From contig JAEZXH010000004.1 in the NCBI GenBank assembly GCA_023442775.1, positions 1-64,000 of the forward strand: DNA of 64,000 bases, written 5' to 3'. Positions 25,662 to 34,307 of the stretch are shown here, piece by piece (the stretch's first letter is position 1; every line of letters starts with the position of its first letter). A program made the translations under genes and the position numbers. Source of the DNA: Bacillota bacterium. Lineage in GTDB: Bacteria; Bacillota; Clostridia; Tissierellales; Peptoniphilaceae. The notes under the pieces were generated by a model. It did no database searches. It had not been told where the DNA came from and worked only from the letters and a program-made list of their open reading frames with translations.

Positions 25662-25715
25662 AGCATACCACGAGAAAAAGAAGACTGTCAACCTAGAATG
25701 ACGAACGGTTAACGT
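25662..25715 (-). promoter_or_regulatory. bioYBDA promoter with BirA-like operator
   Basis: Minus strand TTGACA (25686-25691), 18-bp spacer, TGG-TATGCT (-10 at 25662-25667). An imperfect palindrome with arms ACGTTAACC and GGTTGACAG (about 25685-25715, 13-nt gap) matches the GTTAAC-type BirA boxes of Bacillota, and one arm covers the -35. BirA with a DNA-binding domain is encoded at 36778. Confidence 0.75.
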
Positions 25716-25722
25716 AACGAAC

Positions 25723-25751
25723 AAAAAAAGAACTGCGGCTTACCGCAGCTC
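25723..25751 (-). terminator. terminator of chorismate mutase operon
   Basis: Minus strand GAGCTGCGG-TAAG-CCGCAGTTC with one G-U, then seven T. The TAA stop is in the loop. Confidence 0.85.
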
Positions 25752-26003
25752 CTCCTGATAGGCGCGAGAGAGGCCCATCAAGGTCTTCAACAGTTCTTCG
25801 GCATAGGGGGCGAGGTCGTCGCCTGCGAGGGTCCGCGCGCGACGAAGGACCTCTTCTTCTCGTCCAGGCTGAAGGGTGGGGAGGTCTTCTTCTTTCTTGA
25901 TGCGCGAGATTTCCTTCGCAAGGGCCATCCGCTTCACAAAGGCGGAGAGGATGACCTCATCGAGGGCGTCGATCTCTTGGCGCAGGGGGGCAAGGCGAGT
26001 CAT
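25740..26003 (-). CDS. aroQ: chorismate mutase, AroQ type
   Basis: 87 residues, a single AroQ helical domain converting chorismate to prephenate. Seen: LRQEIDALDEVILSAFVKRM (first helix), AKEISRIKKEEDLP and the GREEEVLRRA segment with its usual basic residues. It lies 16 bp downstream of the permease gene and probably shares its transcript. No other aromatic pathway gene is present. Confidence 0.85.
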   Translation of the reverse strand: MTRLAPLRQEIDALDEVILSAFVKRMALAKEISRIKKEEDLPTLQPGREEEVLRRARTLAGDDLAPYAEELLKTLMGLSRAYQEELR

Positions 26004-26019
26004 GGTGGTTCCTTTCTAT

Positions 26020-27408
26020 CTACAAGATGACGGTGAGAAGGAGAGCGATGAAGACACTTCCAAGGCCGAGAATCAACCCGCGGATGGCGATGGAGCCTCC
26101 GTTGGTCCACTCCGAGGAGATGGCCAGGGCCACACAGGGCATCGCCGGGGGGAAGGCAAAGGCGTAGGAGGAGATGGCACCGACGAAGATGGCCACCAAC
26201 GAGGCGTCGAGGGTCTTCATGGAGAGGGCGAGGGGAATGGCCAAGGCGGAGACGACGCTCACGGTGACGATGTTGCTCGAAAGGTTGGTCTGCACCATGG
26301 TCCAGAGGAGGATGAGGAAGAGGACGAGAAGGGCGTGGTGCCCCGTGAGAATCTGGGAGAAGAGGGCGGAGATGGCGTCGGTGAGCCCCACCCCTTTTTG
26401 GGTCAGGGCACTGCCAAGAGCCAGGGTCCCAAGGGCCATGGAGAGGGCGCTCCAGGGCACTCCCTTGGCGAGGCCTTCGGAGATGGAGAGAAGGGGGCGT
26501 CCTTCCACGGAGAGGATGCAGAGAAGGACCGTGCCGAGAAGGGGCGGAAAGGCACTTCCCCTCGCCTTTAAGAAGGCGGCGAAGGGAAGAGAGGGAAACA
26601 GGTCGGGGACCACCCAGAGAAGGAGTACGAGGAGGTAGACGAGAAGTCCAAGGACCTCCCGGCGCTCCATGGGGGGCAAGGTCTCAAAGGAGAGGCTCTT
26701 CACTTCGTGGCCCCGACGAAGGGCAGGGAGGAGGAGCACCATCATCAAGAGAATCGTCAGGAGCCCAAGGGGCAGGGCATAGGCGAGGAAGTGGCCGACG
26801 CCAATGGTCTCTCCCGTGGTTTGGGCGTAGAAGTCGAGGGCCATTACCGGGAAGACGTGGGAGAAGGGGGTCATCCCGCTTGAGATTCCCGTGACGAAGA
26901 CGAGGCCGCAGAGGAGCGCCGAGGGATAGGCATCCCCCTTTTTGTGGCCCAAGAGGGTGACAATCTCCTCCGCCATGGGGAGAAAGAGGAGGAAGAGAAC
27001 CGTGGGAGAGAGGAAGAGGCCGAGGAAAAGCACCGCCGCGAAGAAGGAGACGGCGAGGCCAAGGGACCCCTTCTCGGCGAGGGAGCTCTTCAGAAAGAGA
27101 AGGGCAATCCGGCGAAGGAGGGGAGTCTTCGAGAGGGTGTAGGTACAGAGAAAGGCGAAGAGCAAAAAGGCGAAGGTGGGAGAGCCAAAGGAAGCGGCGA
27201 GGACGTCCTTCGTCGAGAGGGTGGGCACGAGAGAGAGCATGCAAAGGGCGAGGATACTCGGCCAGTCGATGGCGACGAAGAGCCACAGGAGCAGGGTCCC
27301 CACAAAGATTCCCAAGACGGGGTAGAGGCCGGGGGTCTCCTGGGGACTTGGCAGGAGAAAGCCCAAGGCGTAACAAAGAGCACTGAGAAAGAAAAGAAAT
27401 CGTCTCAT
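26020..27408 (-). CDS. SLC13/DASS family anion permease
   Basis: 462 residues, about 12 membrane helices. It matches the divalent anion:Na+ symporter/citrate transporter superfamily: FLSPTVLFLLFLPMAEEI in the first half (the SNT-like position reads SPT) and LSSNIVTVSVVSALAIPLA in the second. It likely imports or exchanges a dicarboxylate or related anion; substrate unclear. Upstream of chorismate mutase on the same strand. Confidence 0.78.
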   Translation of the reverse strand: MRRFLFFLSALCYALGFLLPSPQETPGLYPVLGIFVGTLLLWLFVAIDWPSILALCMLSLVPTLSTKDVLAASFGSPTFAFLLFAFLCTYTLSKTPLLRRIALLFLKSSLAEKGSLGLAVSFFAAVLFLGLFLSPTVLFLLFLPMAEEIVTLLGHKKGDAYPSALLCGLVFVTGISSGMTPFSHVFPVMALDFYAQTTGETIGVGHFLAYALPLGLLTILLMMVLLLPALRRGHEVKSLSFETLPPMERREVLGLLVYLLVLLLWVVPDLFPSLPFAAFLKARGSAFPPLLGTVLLCILSVEGRPLLSISEGLAKGVPWSALSMALGTLALGSALTQKGVGLTDAISALFSQILTGHHALLVLFLILLWTMVQTNLSSNIVTVSVVSALAIPLALSMKTLDASLVAIFVGAISSYAFAFPPAMPCVALAISSEWTNGGSIAIRGLILGLGSVFIALLLTVIL

Positions 27409-27443
27409 AGTATCCTCGCGGTTCCAAAATTAAGAGTTCAACG

Positions 27444-27449
27444 TATAAT
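27444..27449 (+). promoter_or_regulatory. -10 element of arginase gene
   Basis: TATAAT 33 bp before the GTG start; TTCCAA at 27422-27427 is a poor -35 (16-bp spacer). Confidence 0.5.
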
Positions 27450-27481
27450 AGAGGATATACGAAAAGAAAGGAGACGTCCAC

Positions 27482-28387
27482 GTGAATCCGACAATTCAGA
27501 AGAAAATCTCCCTCATCGGCTGCCCCCTGGACATGGGAGCCTCGATGCGGGGGTGCCGCTTGGGCCCCGAGGCCATTCGCCTTGCGGGGATGAAAAAGCG
27601 TTTGGAAAACATTGGCTATGACGTCGTCGACTGTGGGGACGTGGTGGTAAAGAACCACTTGGACCACGAGCGCAGTTCCGAGAATCTCAACCACCTCGAA
27701 GAAGTGGTGGAAGGGGTGAAAAACCTGACCCGCGCCGTCGATGAAGAGATGGGAAAGGGGCGTTTCCCCGTGGTCCTCGGCGGGGATCACACCATCGCCA
27801 TGGGGACCATTCAAGGGGTGCTTCACCACGTGCAAAACCTTGGGGTCATCTGGTTTGACGCCCATGGAGACATCAACACCAACGAAACCTCCCCTTCTGG
27901 GAATATCCACGGCATGCCCGTTGCCGCCCTCCTTGGGGAAGGGGATGCGCGCCTCGTCGAACTTGGCCCCCACCGCCTCGGGGTGAAGAACCTCGTCCTC
28001 GTCGGCAGTCGCGACCTGGACTTCGGGGAGCGGGAGGCCTTAAAGCGCCTTGGAATTCACGTCTTCACCATGCACGAAATCGACGCCTATGGGGTCCGCG
28101 CCGTCATGGAGGAGGCCCTCGCCATTGCCACCGACGGTACCGATGGCATCCACGTGAGTTTTGACATGGACATCCTCGACCCAGAGGTGGCACCGGGGAC
28201 GGGAACGAAGGTGCCAGGCGGCATGCTCTACCGGGAGGCCCACCTCTGCCTCGAGAGCGTGGCCCAGACGGGGAAACTCGTCAGCTGTGAGTTCGTGGAA
28301 GTCAACCCGATTTTAGACGTGAGAAATAAAACCGCCGAGGCAGCGGTCGCCCTTGCGGGGAGCCTCCTCGGCGAATGGCTTATCTGA
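27482..28387 (+). CDS. rocF: arginase
   Basis: 301 residues from GTG 27482 (RBS AAAGGAG). Hydrolyses arginine to ornithine and urea. Manganese ligands are visible in GGDHTIAMG, DAHGDINT and SFDMDILDP. The start KISLIGCPLDMGASMRGCRLGPEAIR is typical of bacillary arginases. It has its own promoter and ends overlapping the convergent thiT by 8 bp, with no separate terminator. Confidence 0.95.
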   Translation: MNPTIQKKISLIGCPLDMGASMRGCRLGPEAIRLAGMKKRLENIGYDVVDCGDVVVKNHLDHERSSENLNHLEEVVEGVKNLTRAVDEEMGKGRFPVVLGGDHTIAMGTIQGVLHHVQNLGVIWFDAHGDINTNETSPSGNIHGMPVAALLGEGDARLVELGPHRLGVKNLVLVGSRDLDFGEREALKRLGIHVFTMHEIDAYGVRAVMEEALAIATDGTDGIHVSFDMDILDPEVAPGTGTKVPGGMLYREAHLCLESVAQTGKLVSCEFVEVNPILDVRNKTAEAAVALAGSLLGEWLI

Positions 28388-28901
28388 TCACGTCCTTCAA
28401 GCGAGGGACGAGAATTGCGAGAAGCACGATGGAGATGATGGTCTCCGGAATCATGTAGGATGCGTTGTAGGTCAAGGAATAGACGAGAGGGCTCACCCCT
28501 TCTGGGGCATAGGACCCGAAGACGAGCCAACCGCTGACAAAGTGGGCGAGAAATCGTCCGAAACATCCGAGGAGCGTCCCCGCCGCAATGGAGGAGAGAC
28601 GCTCTTTTTGTGCCACGCCGGCAAGACCCAAGAGGCCAAAGGCGAGGGGATAGTCGAGAACCATACTCGCCGGGTGGAAGAATTTTCCTCCGAGGAGGAG
28701 TTGGAAGACGCCGTAGAGAACCCCGAGGCCCACCCCTTCCTTCGGGCCAAAGAGGATGGCGAAGAGGAGGATGGGCACCATGGATCCGGGGGTGATGGTC
28801 CCCCCTTGGGGCATTTCGTAGAGTTTAATCATGGAGAGAATCTGGGCGAGGGCAATGCACAGACCTCCATAGGCGAGAAGACGAGTGCGGGAGGTGGACA
28901 T
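28380..28901 (-). CDS. thiT: thiamine ECF transporter substrate-specific component ThiT
   Basis: 173 residues, about six helices. ATG 28901 has AAAGGAG upstream; a GTG six codons earlier would cover that RBS. Motifs IKLYEMPQGGTITPGSMVPI and GPKEGVGLGVLYGVFQ, and a HPASMVLDYPLAFG segment, match ThiT and its thiamine-binding residues. It needs an ECF module encoded elsewhere. Controlled by the TPP riboswitch just upstream. Confidence 0.93.
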   Translation of the reverse strand: MSTSRTRLLAYGGLCIALAQILSMIKLYEMPQGGTITPGSMVPILLFAILFGPKEGVGLGVLYGVFQLLLGGKFFHPASMVLDYPLAFGLLGLAGVAQKERLSSIAAGTLLGCFGRFLAHFVSGWLVFGSYAPEGVSPLVYSLTYNASYMIPETIISIVLLAILVPRLKDVIR

Positions 28902-28944
28902 AAAAAATACTCCTTTCACGGATGAGAAAAGGAGCGTCTAAGGC

Positions 28945-29025
28945 GAGAAATCGCTACGCTGGCATGATCCAGATCAGCTCAAGGGTCGAACAGAGTTCCT
29001 CTCAGCACATGGCTCCCCTTTTCTC
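28945..29025 (-). promoter_or_regulatory. TPP riboswitch upstream of thiT
   Basis: Minus strand carries the thi-box consensus: GGGGAGCC, CTGAGAGG (28998-29005), ACCCTT, and CTGATCTGGAT...ATGCCAGCGTAGCGA (28961-28977 and on). P1 is GAGAAA (29020-29025) with TTTCTC (28945-28950). A downstream GCTCCTTTTCTC (28924-28935) can pair with the P1/P2 5' strand instead, giving a plausible expression platform next to the RBS. Confidence 0.95.
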
Positions 29026-29044
29026 AAATCATAGTCTTACAAGG

Positions 29045-29053
29045 AGTATACCA
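29045..29053 (-). promoter_or_regulatory. extended -10 promoter for thiT
   Basis: Minus strand TGG-TATACT; predicted start about 29038, just ahead of the riboswitch. Confidence 0.6.
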
Positions 29054-29187
29054 TAAGAGAAGGGGCGAGGAGCTCCTTTTGAAAAACTTGAGGGAAAAAA
29101 CATTTTTCGCGAAAACTCCTGCGTAAAAATCACCGGGGGGTATGATGGAAACGAAAAGAGATGTCGTATTGACGAAAGGAGGCTAGG

Positions 29188-29461
29188 ATGAAAGGACAAG
29201 GAAAGAACATCTTCATCATTCTCTCCCTGGGGATTGCGGCAATTGCCCTGGGATTGGGCTACGAGTTTTGGGAGGAGTTGGCCCTACACGAGGCGGACCT
29301 TTGAGATTCTCCTCGTCCTCTGGGGGGTCGCCTCCCAGAGCATCCTCGAGCGAGAGATGAAGCGCACAGACGACGAGGCCCATCGCCGCCTCCTCTTTCA
29401 AGAACGATGCGCGAATATCTTCAACCTGATTTCCCTCTTCGTGTTATCGAGGGCACTGTAA
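29188..29461 (+). pseudogene. small membrane protein gene interrupted by +1 frameshift (decayed or programmed)
   Basis: RBS AAAGGAGG and ATG 29188 open a frame of 38 codons (hydrophobic helix IFIILSLGIAAIALGLGY) that stops at TGA 29302-29304. The +1 frame continues coherently: EILLVLWGVASQSILEREM, a charged segment and a third helix (ANIFNLISLFVLSRAL) to TAA 29461. Joined product about 90 residues, three helices. The 0-frame ends CTT TGA, the same slippery stop as prfB, with GAGG five bases upstream. It may therefore be programmed frameshifting, a mutated gene or a sequencing error. Family unknown. Confidence 0.5.
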
Positions 29462-29489
29462 CTAAACGGTTAGAATAAACGAAACGAAG

Positions 29490-29742
29490 ATGATGAAGCT
29501 GTCCACAGTGCTCTTCGTCATTGCTGGAACGCCGCACTTCCTCTTGATGGGCTTGGCAATATGAGAACATCACTCCTCTCTTTATTCTCAGTTTCATCAC
29601 TCTCTTGATTTACGCCCTGGGAACGGACCTTTACTATCGCGCCCTCAAGAAGAGGGAGAAACTCCTCGGACAAAATCAACGAGCGAGCTCCTTTGTCCTC
29701 ACCGTCTTGGTGTTTGTGGTCAGAGAAGTCTTTCGCCCCTAG
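29490..29742 (+). pseudogene. second small membrane protein gene with +1 frameshift
   Basis: ATG 29490 opens a 24-codon hydrophobic frame (STVLFVIAGTPHFLLMGLA) ending at TGA 29562-29564. The +1 frame continues from GAG as ENITPLFILSFITLLIYALG, then a basic segment (YYRALKKREKLLGQNQR) and a helix (FVLTVLVFVVREVF) to TAG 29742; about 83 residues if joined. The organisation matches the gene just upstream, suggesting paralogues or a two-gene unit. The RBS is weak. Decay is the simplest reading, but both genes break the same way. Confidence 0.42.
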
Positions 29743-29744
29743 AG

Positions 29745-29769
29745 AAATCCCGGTGATCCGGGATTTTTT
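29745..29769 (+). terminator. intrinsic terminator
   Basis: AAATCCCGG-TGAT-CCGGGATTT and further T, three bases after the stop of the second interrupted gene, which suggests that the locus is or was transcribed. Confidence 0.85.
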
Positions 29770-29809
29770 CTTGTAGAGATTGGCCTTCATGGAAGTTTTA
29801 TCCCTCGGA

Positions 29810-29818
29810 TGGTATAAT
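29810..29818 (+). promoter_or_regulatory. extended -10 promoter for aminotransferase-proS-murJ
   Basis: TGG-TATAAT; predicted start about 29825. Confidence 0.6.
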
Positions 29819-29851
29819 GAAGGGATGCTAGAACAAGAGAAGGAGGACGTC

Positions 29852-31027
29852 GTGAAACAGTACTTGCGCGCAAAATATCAGAACATGCCTCAATCGCCCT
29901 TTTCCGGGGGAACGGATCAGGATGAGACCTTCGAGGACTTGGTGAATTTTTCCATTGGGGACCCGGACATTCGCACCCATGAGCTCATCATCGAGGGAGC
30001 CTTTGCGGACACCATGGCGGGGATGACGAATTACACCAATCCCCAGGGAATGGTGGACGTGCGCGAGGAGGTGGCGAAGTTCTACAAGGACGAGTACGCC
30101 ATCGACGTGGACACCTCGGAGATTCTCATCACCACCAGCGGATGCGAGGCCATGGTCCTCGTCCTTTCCGCTCTTACGGGCCCGGGAGACGAGGTCATCA
30201 TCCCCTCTCCCTTCTTTGGGGTCTATCAAGATCAGGTGGATTACGTCGGGGCGACTCCCGTCTTTGTCGAGACGCGCCACGAGGAGAACTTCGAGCTCTC
30301 CCCCGAGGTTTTGGAGGCGGCGATGACGGAGAAGACGAAGCTTCTCATCCTGAACACGCCGAACAACCCCACCGGAGCGTGTCTGACGAAGGAGAAGATG
30401 AGAAAGATCTACGACATCTGTGAAAAACACGATGTTCTCATCTTGGCCGACGACATCTACACCATCTATTCCTACGCCGAGGACTTCGTCCCGATGATGG
30501 GGTTTGAACCCCAGGAGAGAAAGCGCGTTATCACTGTGAACTCCTTCTCCAAGGACTTTGTCATGACGGGATGGCGCATTGGGAGCATCATCGCCCACAA
30601 GGACCTCATCAACGTCTTTATGAACCTCCACAGTGCCATCATCTTCTCCACGCCGACGGTGAGTCAACGGGCGGGACTCTACGCCCTTCGCCATCGCCAC
30701 GAGATTCAGCCGGCGCTCACCGCGGAATTCAAGGAGCGGATGAACTACGCCTACGAGCGCTTGAAGGCCCTTCCCGGCATTGAGATTTCTCCCCCACGAG
30801 GGACCTTCTACCTCTTCCCCAAGGTGACGGGGACGGGGCTGAGCTCTGAAGAATTTACGAAGGCCCTCCTCCACGAGGCCCACGTCCGGGTTATCGACGG
30901 GAAGAACTTCGGCCCGGGCGGGGACGGCCACGTGCGCTTTGCCGTGACCCTCGGCCTTCACCCGATGAAAGAGGCCTTTGACCGCATTGAGAAGATGAGC
31001 ATCTTCCAGAAAGGAGACCACCAATGA
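29852..31027 (+). CDS. class I/II pyridoxal-phosphate aminotransferase
   Basis: 391 residues from GTG 29852 (AAGGAGG 5 nt upstream, and downstream of the predicted transcription start). Fold-type I motifs: TTSGCEAMVLVL, LNTPNNPTGACL, LADDIYTIYSY, PLP lysine in NSFSKDFVMTGWRIG, and the final Arg region HVRFAVTL. It resembles AspC-like aminotransferases acting on aspartate or aromatic/branched amino acids; specificity undecided. Overlaps proS by 4 bp. Confidence 0.88.
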   Translation: MKQYLRAKYQNMPQSPFSGGTDQDETFEDLVNFSIGDPDIRTHELIIEGAFADTMAGMTNYTNPQGMVDVREEVAKFYKDEYAIDVDTSEILITTSGCEAMVLVLSALTGPGDEVIIPSPFFGVYQDQVDYVGATPVFVETRHEENFELSPEVLEAAMTEKTKLLILNTPNNPTGACLTKEKMRKIYDICEKHDVLILADDIYTIYSYAEDFVPMMGFEPQERKRVITVNSFSKDFVMTGWRIGSIIAHKDLINVFMNLHSAIIFSTPTVSQRAGLYALRHRHEIQPALTAEFKERMNYAYERLKALPGIEISPPRGTFYLFPKVTGTGLSSEEFTKALLHEAHVRVIDGKNFGPGGDGHVRFAVTLGLHPMKEAFDRIEKMSIFQKGDHQ

Positions 31028-32730
31028 GAATGACCAACCTCTATATGCCCACCCTTCGAGAGGTACCTTCCGATGCGGAGATTATGAGCCACAAGCTCCT
31101 CCTTCGGGCGGCGATGATTCGCCGTAGCGCCTCCGGGGTCTACACCTACATGCCCCTCGGGTATCGGGTGGTGCGAAAAGTCGAGGCCATCGTCCGGGAG
31201 GAGATGGACCGCGCCGGGGGCCAAGAGGTTCTCATGAGTGCCATCCAGCCCCGTGAAATCTGGGAGGCCTCTGGACGCTGGGGGGTCTACGGCCCGGAGA
31301 TGTTCAAGCTCTCGGACCGCCACGGCCGGGAATTTTGCCTCGGGCCCACGGCGGAGGAGTACTTCACCGATCTCGTCAAGGGAGAGGTGCGAAGCTACAA
31401 GGAGTTGCCCTTAAACCTCTACCAGATTCAGACGAAGTATCGAGACGAGAAGCGTCCTCGCTTTGGAATCAATCGCGCCCGTGAGTTCACCATGAAGGAC
31501 GCCTACAGCTTCGACAAGGACGAAGAGGGGATGCGCAAGTCCTATCAGGTGATGCACGACGCCTACAAGCGGATGTTTGACCGGATGGCCCTCGACTATC
31601 GTGTGGTCTACGGCGATGCGGGAGCTATGGGGGGCAACTCCTCCCAAGAGTTCATTGCCCTTGCGGAGACGGGAGAAGGGGTCATCTGCTACTCCGAGGA
31701 CGGCTCCTACGCCGCCACCGACGAAAAGGCCCGGGTCTTCTACCCCGATGTGGAGCGAGAAGAACAGCAAGCCCTCGAGATGGTCCACACCCCCGGGGCC
31801 TCCACCATCGAAGAGGTGGCGAAGTTCTTGGGCAGGGAGGAGCGCCGCTGCGCCAAGGCCATCGACCTTCGTGTCCAAGGAGAGCCGGTTCTCGTCTTCA
31901 TCCCCGGGGATCGGGAGCTCAACGAGGTGAAACTCGCCGCCTACCTCGGCGCTGCAGAACACGAAATTGAGATGCTCGACGACGAAGCTATTGTGAAGGA
32001 ACTCGGCTCCGCCCCGGGGTTCACCGGCCCCATCGGCATCAACGAGGGCGTGCGCATCCTCATCGACGCTTCCCTCACGAAGATGGACAACCTCGTCGTC
32101 GGGGCGAACCAGACCGACTACCACTTCACCGGGGCCAACTACGGCCGAGACTTCGAGGGAGAAGTGGTGGAGGACCTCCTCATGGTGGCTCCCGGGGACG
32201 TGGACGAGAAGGGAAATCCCCTCTCCTTCGCCCGAGGCATCGAAGTGGGCAACATCTTCCAACTCGGCACGAAGTACTCTGCGGCCCTCGGCGCCAACTT
32301 CCTCGACGAAAACGGGAAGGAACAGCCCTTCGTCATGGGCTCCTACGGCGTGGGTATCACCCGTAGCGTCAGCGCCATTGTGGAACAAAACTACGACGAC
32401 AAGGGCATTATCTGGCCCTTGCACCTTGCCCCCTATTCCACCATCGTCACCGTGGTCAACCCCAAGGACGACGCCCAACTCGCCCTCGGTGAACGGATCT
32501 ACGAAGCCCTCTTGGAAGAGGGAGTGGAGGTCCTCTTAGACGATCGGAAGGAGCGCGCTGGGGTGAAGTTCAACGACCGGGATCTCATCGGAATTCCCCT
32601 GCGCATCACCGTCGGGAAGAAGGCCTCGGAAGACGTGGTGGAATTCTCCACCCGCCGGGAGATGGAAAACGAAGAGCTCTCCTCTGAGGAGGCGACGAGA
32701 AAGGTCCTAGGCCTTCTCGCGGAGAAGTAA
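31024..32730 (+). CDS. proS: prolyl-tRNA synthetase (bacterial type)
   Basis: 568 residues with the class II motifs (RSASGVYTYMPLGYRVVRKVE; TKYRDEKRPRFGINRAREFTMKDAYSFD), an inserted YbaK-like editing domain (about 220-400; LVVGANQTDYHFTGANYGRDF) and the C-terminal anticodon-binding domain. Charges tRNA-Pro. A free-standing YbaK relative is encoded at 42665. Translationally coupled to the aminotransferase. Confidence 0.97.
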   Translation: MRMTNLYMPTLREVPSDAEIMSHKLLLRAAMIRRSASGVYTYMPLGYRVVRKVEAIVREEMDRAGGQEVLMSAIQPREIWEASGRWGVYGPEMFKLSDRHGREFCLGPTAEEYFTDLVKGEVRSYKELPLNLYQIQTKYRDEKRPRFGINRAREFTMKDAYSFDKDEEGMRKSYQVMHDAYKRMFDRMALDYRVVYGDAGAMGGNSSQEFIALAETGEGVICYSEDGSYAATDEKARVFYPDVEREEQQALEMVHTPGASTIEEVAKFLGREERRCAKAIDLRVQGEPVLVFIPGDRELNEVKLAAYLGAAEHEIEMLDDEAIVKELGSAPGFTGPIGINEGVRILIDASLTKMDNLVVGANQTDYHFTGANYGRDFEGEVVEDLLMVAPGDVDEKGNPLSFARGIEVGNIFQLGTKYSAALGANFLDENGKEQPFVMGSYGVGITRSVSAIVEQNYDDKGIIWPLHLAPYSTIVTVVNPKDDAQLALGERIYEALLEEGVEVLLDDRKERAGVKFNDRDLIGIPLRITVGKKASEDVVEFSTRREMENEELSSEEATRKVLGLLAEK

Positions 32731-32731
32731 G

Positions 32732-34237
32732 ATGCGAAAAGCCTCCCTCGTCTTGATGGTGGTGACGATTCTCGCCAAGGTCTTTGGCCTTCTGCGGGAG
32801 AAGACCCTCGCCACCTTCTTTGGAGCAAGTGCCACGGCGGATGTGTTCCTCGTGGCCTTTGCTCTGCCCATGGTCTTAACAAACCTCTTGACGGGAGCCA
32901 TCGGCACGGGATTCATTCCCCTCTACGACGACTTAAAGCGCTCCCGAGGCAAGGACCGGGCGGATCTCTTTATGGCGAACCTCGTCAACGTCTTGGGGGT
33001 CATGTTTCTCATCGTCGCCGTGGTGGCGGTGATTGGGGCCCGTCCCCTGGTCCACATGATGGCCCCGGGCCTCTCTGGTGCCAACTTCGAGCAGTGCGTC
33101 CAGATGAGCCGCTTTGCCCTGGCCTCCATTGCGGTGACCGCACTGGCCAGTGTCTTTCGCGCCTATCTTCAGATTCACGGCCACTTCATCGTGTCCGTCG
33201 CCCATCCCATGGTGATGAATGTCTTCTTGATGGGAACCATGGCCCTCGGCCGCTATGCTCACAGAGATCTCATGGGGCCGGGAATCTTTCTCGCCTTCGT
33301 CCTCCAGTACGTGATTTTCCTCCCCGCCCTTCGAAAGACGAGCTATCACCACCGTGTCCTCTGCGACACCCGGGACGTCCACCTGCGCCGCATGGTCCAG
33401 ATGATTCTTCCCGTCCTCGTCTCCACGGCGGTGATCGAGCTGAACTATCTCATCAATAAGGCCTTGGCGAGTACCGTCTTTGACGGGGGAATCAGTGCAA
33501 TGAACTACGCCAGCCGCCTCATGGATTTCGTGACGAGCATCGTCATCACGAGTATTGTCACCGTCACCTTCCCGCGGATGAGCGCCGCCTTTGCCGAGGG
33601 AGATCTTCCCGGGTTTGGCCGGGAGATGCGGGAGTCCATCGCCCTGATGAGTCTTCTCGTCATCCCCGCGGCGGTGGGTCTCGCCGTCTTTGCCGAACCC
33701 ATTGTGAGCCTTCTCTTTCGCGGCGGGGCCTTTGGAGAGCGGGACGTCCTCATTACGGGGCAGGTCCTCTTCGCCTACGCCATCGGAGTGGTGGGCCTCG
33801 GATTTCGGGAGATTCTCTCCAGAGCCTACTACGCCCAGGGACGATTGCGCCTTCCCATGCTAAACTCCGTCCTCATGGTCCTCGTCAACGTCACCTTGTC
33901 GGTGATGTTGCGTCGTCCCTTGGGCCTCGAGGGATTGGCCCTCGCCACGAGTATCTCCCTCTACGTCGGGGCGTTCATCTTCGCGGCGGATTTGTGGCGT
34001 AAGGGGCTTCGCCTCGGGACCCACACCTCGAAGAATCTCGGAAAGATTCTCGTCGCCTCTCTCCTCATGGGGGGTCTTGGGTTGGTTCTTCAACGGCATC
34101 TGCCCATTGGAGGAAATCTTGGCCTCCTCGTGAGTATTGCCCTCTGTGCCCTGGCCTATGGGGTGGTACTCATCGCGCTTCGGGTTGAGGAAGTGAAGAT
34201 TCTCTTTGAACTGATGCAGAAGCGTCGTCGCGCCTAG
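32732..34237 (+). CDS. murJ: MurJ-like flippase (second copy)
   Basis: 501 residues, about 14 helices. MurJ/MviN features: VTILAKVFGLLREKTLATFFGAS, LTGAIGTGFIPLYDDLKR and FRGGAFGERDV. It is clearly divergent from the copy at 3564-5135. Starts one base after the proS stop. One of the two is likely the essential lipid II flippase; the other may serve a different lipid-linked substrate or condition. Confidence 0.87.
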   Translation: MRKASLVLMVVTILAKVFGLLREKTLATFFGASATADVFLVAFALPMVLTNLLTGAIGTGFIPLYDDLKRSRGKDRADLFMANLVNVLGVMFLIVAVVAVIGARPLVHMMAPGLSGANFEQCVQMSRFALASIAVTALASVFRAYLQIHGHFIVSVAHPMVMNVFLMGTMALGRYAHRDLMGPGIFLAFVLQYVIFLPALRKTSYHHRVLCDTRDVHLRRMVQMILPVLVSTAVIELNYLINKALASTVFDGGISAMNYASRLMDFVTSIVITSIVTVTFPRMSAAFAEGDLPGFGREMRESIALMSLLVIPAAVGLAVFAEPIVSLLFRGGAFGERDVLITGQVLFAYAIGVVGLGFREILSRAYYAQGRLRLPMLNSVLMVLVNVTLSVMLRRPLGLEGLALATSISLYVGAFIFAADLWRKGLRLGTHTSKNLGKILVASLLMGGLGLVLQRHLPIGGNLGLLVSIALCALAYGVVLIALRVEEVKILFELMQKRRRA

Positions 34238-34238
34238 G

Positions 34239-34284
34239 TGTCACACAAGTGTAACCCTAGGGCGATGACGCCTTTTGTTATAAT
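34239..34284 (+). promoter_or_regulatory. SLH-protein promoter with 11-bp direct repeat
   Basis: TGTCAC (34239-34244) and TGTAAC (34250-34255) repeat at 11-bp spacing, as in PhoB/OmpR-family boxes. Downstream TGT-TATAAT (34276-34284) is an extended -10. Confidence 0.6.
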
Positions 34285-34307
34285 GGAGCTAGTGAAAGGG
34301 GGAACTT

